From Bicyclus anynana (Eukaryota > Arthropoda > Insecta > Lepidoptera > Nymphalidae), in NCBI RefSeq assembly GCF_947172395.1, contig NC_069087.1, forward strand, positions 4,545,107 through 4,609,106: a stretch of DNA of 64,000 bases. Direction: 5' to 3'. The notes under the pieces are model-generated. The model did not search any database. It saw nothing but the letters and a program-made list of their open reading frames with translations, and was not told the origin of the DNA. Of this stretch, positions 1-12,500 are shown in pieces. Each line of letters starts with the position of its first letter. Position 1 is the first letter of the stretch. A program made the position numbers and the translations under genes.

Positions 1-522
1 TTTTTTTATTTTTATCCGACTCCGAAGAAAGGCTACGTTTTTCGCTCGTATCTTGTATTTTTGTATAATGTATATAACTATGTAATATTATATGTAACTA
101 TGTTATATTCTCTATTACCTCATATTTTCCAAACCGATGATTTACGTATTTAAGATATTGTTGGATTCGTCTTGATAAGTCAAGTGTACTTAGATAGGTG
201 AAAATAAAAAAAAAACGAACATGACGTCTGTCCGGTGACTTAAGGCAAAAAGAAAATCGAATACTGCAATATGGGTATCAAATTAAAGAGCTTATTGTGA
301 GGAGCAGCAGTGTTAATACGATTTTTTCACTGATTAAGGCGTTAATAGCATTACAATATCACAGCATTATGATTTCTATGCTTACCACTTTATCAGATAT
401 ACAGGCATATTTGTTACACCTTGACGCCTAATGCCAACTAATGAGCTAATTTGACTAAACCTTAGAAAATAAATAGATTATTAAACAATAATAGGTACTT
501 ATGTGGTTTTCTTTTGTTTCAG

Positions 523-571
523 ACATGGTTTTTCACCGACACAGACAACCCACGACACCAAAATCAAACCA
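523..571 (+). CDS. fng: fringe exon a (first in window)
   Basis: Acceptor tttcag before 523 and donor gtaagt after 571. It encodes TWFFTDTDNPRHQNQT plus the first base of an Asn codon; TWFFTDTD is a Fringe-family signature. The exon appears to begin in phase 0. No earlier Fringe exon is visible in bases 1-522. Confidence 0.92.
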
Positions 572-3500
572 GTAAGTATAGATTTTTAATATACTAATAT
601 TATTTTTCTTCCATGAAAGCTCCAGAAGCTTAAAGGCTCAAGGGCGCGCTGAGGCGGAGATCAGAAATTTATTCATTGAATAATAAAATAATAATATCCG
701 CTTTATCTATAAGATCGATTAATGAAACAAGATTTCAGAAATTGTTACTTACTTGGGTTCTGAAAGGAAATAACTTGTGTGGTAACTAACCACACACGGT
801 CCGATATACCCACATGCTTGCGGCGCTGCCGACATGACGGCATTTTTTGTTGATCGCGATTTTTCCTTCAAGTCTCGAGAGACTCGTGCTCAGAAGAGAC
901 TTGAACAGTGAGCCAAATATGGGCTGAAGTATAATATCCCGCTATAATGGGTTTGTTGTCAGAAATTTTCACTCTTTGAAATTACATTTCCAAAAACTTC
1001 CCAGCACGGTACATCAGAAAACGAATGTCACGTTTCCTTATATGTGCGGTGCCATCAAAGTTTGAAAATTTCAAATCTCATTTCAGTGGAGCAATTGAGT
1101 TCATTGCTACAAAACACTCCCAATGACGTTGATTCGTTTGAAATACAACTCAATCGCTGGGTAATAAGGTTTTAAATTGTGTTTATTTGTCCGCAGACGG
1201 TCACATGGTAAACACGAAGTGCTCGGCGTCACACCAGCTAAAACACCTCTGTTGCAAAATGTCCGTGGAGTACGATCATTTTCTCGAGAGCGGTAAAAAG
1301 TAAGTAAAGTTGTTGCAATAAATAGCATAGCTTCATAGCATTCACAGACATCGAGAGCAGTTTAACTGTAAGTTTTAAAATAAATTTTAAGTTAAATCGG
1401 TGCATTTCACTGACATTTTCAAATGGAAAAGCTTTTTAACGCGAACTTAAGGATAATAGCAGTTGTAGTTATGATAATAACACTTAGATAATCTGTATTT
1501 TGTGTCACCATTCAAATTCGGTTACATCGGTTAGGTTTTCATTACTCACCATCCACCATTTACCTATTTCAAGTGTTGGGTTCCTTAATAACCTAAAAAT
1601 AACTTAATTTTATTAAATTGTAATGTTATTTAGTTCCAGCCGGTTTCTTCTCATCAGAATCTGCCTTCCGAACCGGTGGTAGAATCTTTACAAATACTGA
1701 TAACTGAACTAATAACTGAAGTATCGAAACTGCTTGTAAACTGAGCCTACTTGAAATAAATTAATTTTGATTTTTTTTTTAATTTTTGACCCCTCTAGCG
1801 TTATCACAACCGTCATATAGAAAAGAAGCCATCCGAGGAAACTAGAACTTTACTTACACGAACGAAGTCACTGCCATTTGCTAGTCATCAAAATTATCCT
1901 ATCATAAATTATACCTGTACAATCATCAAAAATTCCCACTAATTGCCCACTAATTATAATGCAATTAAAGCCAAATTTATAAGCGTACCCTCACTGCCTA
2001 CAGTGTCACGAGATATTGTGTGTAATTAATCATACCATAATATTATATCAGGTGTATTATAGGTATGTATAATATACAATTAACAAAGGCAAGTTCATTA
2101 ATTAACGTACACTTGATCGAATACCTAATTAATCACAAGTAGTTGGTACAATGCGAAATTGTTTCTTAATAATAATATAATTTATTGTTATTTTATTTGC
2201 TCTCAATAGCCTGATTAACTATTTGCCCATATAATTTATCAGGACCATACTTTATTGACTAGTGGAGAAGCCTGTGGACTTTACTATCTATTCTTTACGT
2301 CAGTAATCATTAATTTTTGTATCATTTCGTATCAGTACTTACTTTTAAATTTTAACTGTATGGGCGTTTTCCATATTAAGGCAACATCATTTTATTTTAT
2401 AATTTAAACTATCGTGAGTATTAATTATATTATAGAATAGCGGACGCCCGCGACTTCGTCTGCGTGGAATTTAGTTTTTCAGTAATCCCTCGGGAACCAT
2501 GGATTTTTTCGAGATAAAAGTAAAAGTGTGTATATATGCTATAATGTTGTATTAATGTTTCTTAAGATTACCATCGTTTTATATAAAAATACTGTCATTT
2601 AATACGCTAAAAAGTTACTTTTTTCAACTAAAATATACAACTTTTCAGTGTATTGTCATTAAGTAGACACCGTTTTAAAATTATGGTTATACTTGAATAT
2701 AATAATAGAGAATAACAAACCTCTGCAATTCAAAAAACAACTGAAAATCACTTTTTTAACACCCAAAAGTAAAAAAATGTTCAAAATAACACACTCGACA
2801 ATACAAGACTCATATCAATGACAAGCTAAATACCAAAACGTCCAGATGATACCTACTCGAGCGTCGGCATTACAGAAATAATATTTGAACCTAATTTTGA
2901 AGACCAAAATAAACACGGTATAATTCCAGGACCAGTTTACTTACAACGTAAGTTAAGAGCGTTTTTGTTTTTACTAAAAACAAGATGCTCTCAACTTCTG
3001 TTTTTAGAAGCTTGTCTGAATCAACGAACATGAGCTATTGTTTGACAACTTTAATGAGCTATGCGGGGATGAAATTGCTTCACGTATCTCTCTTTTGATA
3101 ACTGGTTGTATGAGAATGTGATGACACCTGTTGCTAAGGCATAATGTGATCTTTTGGAACTTAGTTGAATGAGACAATGAGACAAGGCCTTTAATATATT
3201 ATCAGACCTACGGTTGATCACCGTCATTATTATCAGCAGAAGGTCTCCACTGCTGGACTGCTCTTTTAAATATATGCAACGACTTCCTGTAACCCGCTTG
3301 ATGTCATCTTGACGCTCCATTTAAAAAAAATAATAAAAGAAAATTCAACCGACTTTAAAAACATAAAACGTACTGACTAAAGCATCATATATGTTCTATA
3401 TATCATATTATCCTCTAATTGTTGATCAGTTTGAAGGCGATGTTAACCCGATGATGTACTAGACATAGACTTGAATTGAGAACCCCCTCATTTAAACTGG

Positions 3501-6500
3501 GTCAAAAAATGGCACTATGGGTGTGGGTTAAATAAAAATATGTAAATACGCTACCATTGTAGGGTTAAGTTACACTAATAATGGTTATGAAAAGTAATGC
3601 GATTGCAGACCATGATACAGTTTTTTGCTATAGGACAACAAATGTCAGGATCACCGATAAAGGATTGCAAAGAGTATTCTATAATACTATATATTATTCT
3701 TTACAAGTTAGACCTTGACTACAATCTCAACTGATGGTAAGTAATGATGCAATCTAAGATGGAAGCGGGCTAACTTGTTAGGAAGAGGATGAAAACACAC
3801 CCCTTTCGGTTTCTACACGACATCGTACCGGAACCACAGAAAACATGTGTACAAGAACGCTTAATCGCTTGGCGGTACATCTTTGTCGGTAAGGTGGTAA
3901 CTAGCCACGGTATAGTACGCTAGAGTATTTTAAAATACTGTATGCTGAAAGTCATACGTCTGCTTACCCTAAACGTTTACCGAGCCATTGAAGTCGATGA
4001 ATTCTTAACTGCCGCTTAAGCTGTGTCCTCGGCCCTTTAATCTCAGCCCACCTGGTTTGAATAAACACAACATGAGCTAATGGTTTTTCGAGAGCAAGTC
4101 CAATATTATTTTGGGCTCACAATCATTTTCACGCTTAACCCGGACCTTCTACAATTGTTTTTGTTAGAATTCGGGGTAAACGTCGTGTTCCCATGCTGTA
4201 TTGTTTAATTTTACTTTATATCAACACATTAATTCTGCTTTGGGCTTTGTACGCTGTTTGTGTTGGCTTTTAAAGAATTCTATTGCAGCGCTAGAAAAAT
4301 ATCTCACAACTTAAAATGATTCTTTTCTATTACAATTGACCACATGTTCGTTAAGTATATTTTTTAATATTCTTGAGTGTCTCTCTGTTATCTGTCTAAA
4401 CTAAATCCATTTGAACCCTTTACTGATACATCATAGACTACACTGTGACTAATTATACTTGTAAAACACCATTTGTATACGTGTATTAGGCAAATAAAAT
4501 TTCATTTCATTTCATTTCATACACGCACCTTTGAGGTGTCTTTATCTTCTCTCACTACAGCTCGGTGGGGTAGGTAGAGAGTCATCGCAGTCTTCATTAA
4601 CCTAACCTTACCTAAGTCATATAACCTAATTTCAGATATTCATTTATTACTTTTGTATATTCCTCTTTGAGTAATCATCCTTGCTCAATTTGTTTTCTAA
4701 GGACTTGAATCTATTTTCTATCTATTTATTGTTATTTGTTTGGTTTCTCCACATTTATTTGCAGGGTTAAGAATGTCTTCCTTAAATGTTTGTGCTGTCG
4801 TTAAGTGACAATTCAGTCTAATAGCTTCTATACTCCATCTGCTTGATGGACCAATACACGTGATTCCGAGCATGTATAGGACCTAATGACCCATAATTTG
4901 TCCATGATCGTTGAAAATCAAGCGTAATCACGACAGTGTCGCTTTCTGAGACGAATTTCACAGGAAGTTTAACAGATGGAAATACATATTATATGTATAT
5001 GACGAATACCCTTTATTTAGAAAAATAAAAACGGGACAGAAAATAGAAAATATAGCGACCAAAGATGTACCACCAATTCAGTTAATGTTTCATAACATTT
5101 AAACGTAAAATCAATGAAGAACGATTTTTTGATGATGATGAGGATAGTAGACCCCCGTAGTTCCCATTTCTGTATCCAGTGCTACTCACCGATAATGTAG
5201 CTTTCGATTGGTGGAAGAACTTTTAAAATCGGTCCAGTATTTTCGAAGCCTATTTCGTAACAAAAATCAACATTCGATCAGACATTTTGATAAAACCGAT
5301 TTTGATAAAATCTTAATTATATTTGAAAATCCCTTTAAAAATGTAACTCTATGGTAGTTTATATAATCCAGCATCTTTAGATGAAAAAATCGATACAATG
5401 CCGTTAAAACCAAACCTTTAATTAATAGCCAATTTGCCGTTTCAAATTAAACGCTTTAAAGCGAATATAATAAAATTACAGTTTATTGTAATACTTGCCA
5501 TTGGAAAATGAATCTTGATATCATACAAACTAAATCCAAAATCCCGCTAACAACAATTCTCGATTCTTTAACAATATAAAGTTGTACATTGTAACTTTGA
5601 ACGCATTATTTATGCCCATTAAATTCATAATGTAGGTCGTATAATATTGTCAGTAAATTGAAAAACTTCGTATAAAAACATTTTTCATTCCAACTGATTT
5701 ATTTTAATTATAGCACAGCAAAGGAAAACCGCAATGGATGATGATAATACTTTGATAGCAGAAAATATTGCGCGGCGCGTCTGATAACTGATAAATATCG
5801 TATTTCGAATACCAATTTTACCCGACTGCTTGTTTTTGACGGCCTCCGTGACGCTGTGGTGGGCACGGTAGATTTACAAGACGGAGGCCCTGGGTTCGAA
5901 TCCCGGCTGGGCCGATTGAAGTTTTTTTAATTGGTCCAGATCTGGCTGGTACGATGTCCTGTTGTAACCGAAAGGGGTGTGGATTTTCATCGTCCTCCTA
6001 ACAAGTTAGCCCGCTTCCACCTTAGATTGCATCATCACTTACCGTGGTGAGATTATAGTCAAGTGCTAACTTGTAAAGAATACATAGTAGAATACATAAT
6101 AGTACATACTAGTAATTTTGACAATTTTGATATGTAGATCATAACATCTGATCCTTTATAACTTCTAATTAGGTTCTAAATCTTACAAATGAGGTTTCGT
6201 TGGCAAGTCTTAATTGTCCACTGGTTCCACATTCATAACTCACAAGCTTAAGGAAAATTGGTGGAAGCACTCCTTTTCTAACATTTTTAAAAGATGATTG
6301 ATAACAATTTTAAAGATGTCATAATATTTTCTTGTTTCATATTTTTAGGACCATTCTTTTTCCCAGTCAGCTTTTTTTTTAAATATTTAACACTCAGTCA
6401 GAGGGAGATTAAACTTTCATTAAAATAGTGTCCTTTTAGAAGCCCATCAAGCATCACTGTAAAACATGAGCGGTAAGATTAAAGTCACGCCACTTCTACA

Positions 6501-9500
6501 TTCTGTAAGTTTTTGTTTCGCTTTACGAGCCAGTTTACCATATATACGGTTTAAATGGGACTGTCTTTATGTTTCATTTTATAATCATCATCATAAATAT
6601 CATAATCACTCTTAGAATTGGATGTACTCTTCTAAAACAACATCCCTAATTGTAAGCCCTGCCAATGAAACTTGTTGCTTGGTAGTGTTACTTCCCTGAA
6701 CGATAGAAAACTTTAGGTTAGTACCTAGAACAATAGAGTAGTTAACAGTAGCGAAGACTGAACTTGTCTTGTAGGTAACCCGTTCATGTATTTTTTTAGT
6801 CTGACTATGTTTGTGACTGAGTACGTTAAATTATTTGCGTCCGTAGAACTCGTGGATTTTTAAAAGGTAACCCAGTAGGAATCTGGTTGTTAGGACCCAT
6901 CGCCTCTGGTAGTTAGTAATACTTTGCTTACTATTTTATAAATTAAATTATTGTGAGTGTTTTTCGTATTAATTTATTATTGTACAAAAACGGCTAAAAC
7001 TCACGTGATACAACGTCGGAGTATGCCAGACTAATTTCGAACTCATACGGGGCCCTTAGTCATGAGCTGGTTCTTGCAACGTCGCTAACTATTCTGTGAG
7101 TTGTAGTGCCGTTTGTTATTACGGATTTTTCTTTGTTCATCCTACATTGAAATTTAAAAAAATCGTTCTTCATTGATTTTACGTGGAAATGTTATGAATC
7201 ATTAACTGACTTGGCGGTACATCTTTGGTCGCTATCAGGCCGAAACATCAGCAGACCTATATTTTGACAATATTTTCGATTTTCTGTCCCGTTTTTATTT
7301 TTCTAAATGAAGGGTACCCTAAAGAGGGGGTTGAGGTGGGGAAGAGATTTGGAACTTGCATCGCGTTGGAACTCGTAAACATTAATCCCTTCCAGGATAT
7401 TTACGACCGCATTGTCTCCATTACCTACCTGCTTTGTTAGAAAAGCTCATGTTTGCCCCGTTGATTGTTTGCTAGTAATTGTATCTACTGTGATTTAAAA
7501 TAGAAAATAGGTTTTAATATAATGAAGTAACTTACTAAATTTACTAATAAAAAAGTCGAAATCAATTTCATTTAGTGCTTTTTCCTTCATCATCATATTA
7601 GCGGAAGGACGTTCACTGCAGGACATAAGCCTTTTGTAGCTGTTTTCGTCCAACCAAACCCTGCGACTGGTTTGACGTCGTCAGTTCGCTTAGAGAGGGG
7701 TCGACAAATACTTCGTTTTCTAGTGCCGGGTCGTTATATTTGCTTCATTTGTAACTAACTATGTATGTAAGAAAATCTTGGAATCTTAATTTGAAATTTT
7801 ACACATGCTCTGAGTTCTGATGACAATATATGACTAGCTAAGAAACGTTTTACAAATCCAATATGGCGGCCTCCCTAAGATGGCGGACTGGCTGTTTGAA
7901 ATCCACCCTCATGATATGGATATCAAATGAAATGGTTTGCTGGTCAAGAATACGAAAACAATAGTCACGTGATTTAAATCCAATATGGCGGACGTCCAAG
8001 ATGACGGACAGGCTATTTGAAATGCACCCACGATATGGGTACCAAATGAAAGGGTTTGCTGTCAGAAAACTCCATCTGTAATTTTTAGTGCGTGGGCGTT
8101 TTTTTAGTTTTTTTTTAACTATTATATTATTATTATTTAATCATAATAGAAACATAGGGTTACCTATTTCCTAGTGTCATTAAACTGAAACCTAAAATCT
8201 CTTTTTCACGGAACAAAACATAAACTAATGGAAGATTGTTAAGCTTATCTTTAGGTTGGTGTACCGAAACCTGATCCACGTTATGACTTGCATCGGTGGT
8301 CATTATGTCGTACGCACAGAATAAAGAATGATGCAGAATCAGTCTTTACAAGCAGCGTGGTAAAGCCGGTAAAACCTACAAAAACCCCAAACGCCACGCG
8401 TCTCCGTGACATACGCATATACAAACTTTTTTCATAATTTGTATTTAACACTAACAATTATTACGTAAATCAATATATCATAATAATCAATAATTACCAA
8501 TAAAAAATACTCCATCCTATTTCTTTAGTATTGGTATTGGTGAACAGTTTTAAAAATATTTAAAAACATAAGACGCCATTTTTTCTTGAATAATATTGCA
8601 AATTACCGATTCAATATTATTCAAGAAAAGTAGCGTACTGACTCGAGAATGTACTCGTTTTTGAATTTTGTATTTGTAACGGCTACGACACAGTCGTGCT
8701 CCGTGCCCTTTCTGTGTATTATTCTTAATCTGTGGTCGTACGCTATCTTGCGATACGCGGTCTCAAATTGCGCGGTCGGAGCTCCTGTTATTTGAGCTCA
8801 CCGTAATATCAGCAAATTATACTGCTCGACTAATTATAACTGCACAGAATACATTTATTACTGGTACGAATGCAAATTCTTCGCGCGCTCATAATTCATT
8901 CAAGATATTTTTATTCGCGTCGTATGCAATTTTATCTTTTCTTTATTAATAAATGCATCGAGAATTGAGCCTCGCAGCTGTTGGTTTTATTTTATTTGTT
9001 TTTTTTTGTCGACAGTCTTTGCGAGTAGAATAATAAAGATGATATTATACTTATTATTCTCGACTGAGTCACTACAAACTAGCTATACCTAATTATTATA
9101 CTTGTAAAGAAATTTCAGATAGTCAGTAGTTAAGAACTGATTCGGAAGTATAACTTTTGTTACAAGAGTCAAGTCCCTCGAGTAGTTTTTATGAAATTTT
9201 CTTTTTGTGATCGTTGTAGGCAAAACACTTTCAAGTCTTCTATTATTATTAAAACATCGTGTATGCAAAATTTATAAATAATATAATAGCAGCGTATCAA
9301 CTAAATATAGGTTATACCTATATTTTTTTTTAAATACAAATGACTACAAAACCCTAACGTATCCACGAAATAACTATAAGAGTTAAATAACATTTATAAT
9401 GTTTTCTACCTATTGATCACTCTGAGGTGTAGGTGTAGGTATCTATCATAGAGAATTTTGTTTCTCAGACATTCTTTTTTTCTTCCATGTGATTTTTTTC

Positions 9501-12500
9501 AGTAACGAATATTCCAGCACCATGCGGGCTTAGCACCGACTTATATACTTACAAAAATATATATCAAAATGGGACTAATCTGTTAAAAGTTACACGTGAT
9601 CATACATGATAGCCCAGTGGATATGACCTCTGCCTCCGATTTCGGAGGGCGTAGGTTCAAATCCGGTCCGGGGCATGCCCCTCCAACTTTTAGTTGTAAG
9701 AAATTAAAATATCACGTGTCTCAAACGGTGAAGGAAAACATCGTGGGGAAACTTACACACCAGACTGTTTTCTTAATTCTCTGTGTGTGTGAAGGCCCGC
9801 ATTGGGCCAGCGTGGTGGAGTATTGGTTTAACCCCTCTCATTCTGAGAGAAGACTCGAGCTCAGTGAGCCGAATATGGGTTGATAATGATGATCATACAT
9901 TAAAAAAAAGTATACATGTCGAATTGTTAATCTTCTCTCTGTTTTTCGTCGTATAAAAATTAAGAATATTACAAATATTAATATAGAAATTTGTATTTGT
10001 CCGTCAGGTGGTTTTGTCACTTCGACGATGACAACTACGTCAATATTCCGCGCTTGGTCGCCGTGCTGCAGAAGTACAATCATCAAGAAGACTGGTATCT
10101 CGGGAAAACTTCTGTGAACAAACCTGTAGATATGTTCAAGAAGCCTACCAACGAGGTAAATATTTAACCTAGCACGAAAAATCTCATGAGAACAAAAAGG
10201 CATTGTCGACCAATAGCGGTGGAGTTGAATTATCGCTCTGTTTCTTTCGTTCCAGTGCAACGAAAGAGACAGCGATATATTCGTCACTCTTGACCGACAT
10301 TTGGTCTTTCGTCTCAAAATATGTCGTGGTAGGTCTGCTTAGGTCTGCTCGTAGACTCACACACACGCTTTTATATATATTTCTTATAAACAATATTACG
10401 TTAGTTGTTAAAATCTATAAACATAATATATATTTGAATTTTAAAAGTAGGTAATTAAGATAATAATAGCTAATCACAGTATTTTGCCATTTCAATCTCT
10501 TTTATCATCCATACTAATATTATAAATGCGAAAGTAAGTCTGTCTGTCTGTTACCTTTTCACGGCTAAACGGCTGAACCGATACAGATGAATTTTGGTAT
10601 TATAATAAATGGGACCTTGGAGCAGAACATAGGCTACTTTCTATTCCTAAAATAAAAAGAAAAGACGAAATCGCGAGCGTACTCTAACTAGATCCTTTAT
10701 ACAATTATTAGTTTTGTTTGTGCTGTTGTTTTATTAAAATAACTTGGTTTTTATTATAACTGTCAATATTAAACTAAGTTTCTATTGTTTCAGTTATTAT
10801 ACACTTTTTGGTTCGCAACCGGTGGTGCCGGAATATGTCTAAGCAGGAGTTTAGCTTTAAAAATGTTACCGATTGCAAGGTATGATATATGTATCTTTGT
10901 CGTCAAAGATTTTCTACTATTATTCGGATCACTTTTTGCGTGCCTACACGCAAAAAGTGATCCGAATTTAGCAAATGCACTGAGCGCACACATATCTACA
11001 CAATTTTATATTTACTTATATTACATTATGTATATAATTATGGTTTTTAACTCTCACACACACAACTCGATATTGTAGACAATATTTAGGTATTATTTGT
11101 TTAAATTACTTTCGTTGTTTACAATGAGACTAAATGAAATTAAGACAATTAACCATTTTGTCGGCCTCAGTTTCGACGCGTGACTTATCTATAGTATAAT
11201 ATCTTTGTTTGTCATACATTATTGTATGTGTTTAAAATTATAAGTGCAGATTCTAATTTTAAGCCTCTTTTCAGTGGTGGCAGATTCATCAGTATCTGTG
11301 AGAGTATTCGATTTCCGGATGATGTCACTTTGGGTTATATAATAGGTAAGATCTTTATTTATGTGTGTATTGAAACTTTGCTTAATATTAACTTAATAGT
11401 TTAAACGCTGATATTTCTATGTACTTGGAAACATTTGTTCAATAATTTTGTATTAAAAGGCAAACAGAAATAATTAATCAAAAATTTTGACCTTGACTAC
11501 AATCTCACCTTATGGTAAGTGATGATGCATTCTAAGATGCAAGCGGGCCAACTTATTAAGATGAGGATGAAAATCTACATTCTTTTCGGTTTCTACACGA
11601 TATCGTACTGTAACGCTAAACATTTTATTACTCCAGAACAAAAGAAAGTAAATTATTTCCATCTGATCTAATGTCTTCGAATATAATGTTTTCGCGTCTA
11701 AAACAACTTTAATTTTATGTCATGTTAAGAAGGCTTCATTTATAAGTTATTTATTATGTTTTTAAATTGGATTTTATTAGGTTCATAAATAATTGATATT
11801 GCGGATGGAAAAAGTGGAAAATTAAATTGGATTATTGTTACAGAACATCTAATGGAGAAAAACTTGACCCGATTGCCAGAACTACATTCACATTTGGAGC
11901 AAATGAAACTACTGAATCCTGAAACTTTTCGAGACCAAATATCGTTCAGTTACTCAAAAACAGCCAAAGGTTGGAACGTCATCAATGTTCCCGGATTCAA
12001 CCATAGATATGATCCCACTAGGTAAGACTACATAATATAATCCTTTTAACGTAAACGTGGAACCGACTTTAAAGACGTATTTTAGCTAATCTGATTTTAA
12101 CACAAAATTACTCAACCGATTTTCATGAAAATTAAATGGTACCAATCTGGAAGTATACTCTTTCAAACGAAAAAAGAATTTTCAAAATTGATTAATAAAT
12201 GACGAAGTTATGAAATAACAAACTTTAAAAAGAAAACATGTGCCTTAAATTGAAAACCTCCTCTTTTTTTTGGAGTTGGTTGAAAATACAATATAGTAGA
12301 GCATTTAGAATACGCGGTGTTAGAATTAAGTTACTCGTTAAATAGAGCAGCTCTTTACTGCTATAATGTATAATTACTTAAACCTACGAGTAATGACTTC
12401 ATAAGACAGTAAGCAGTCTAAGTTGTAGGTAGTAGCGCTTTTACCTGAAATATACCTATCCATTCTAACCTTGAAGGCCAAATTGAAGTGGCAGAAAACA

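Noticed and set aside
1..522. A further upstream fringe exon
   Set aside because: I looked for the Fringe text preceding TWFFTDTD with a GT donor and found none, so it must lie upstream of the window.
9838..10393. Open frames on the minus strand over fringe exon c
   Set aside because: Shadows of the SINE and the fringe exon in other frames.
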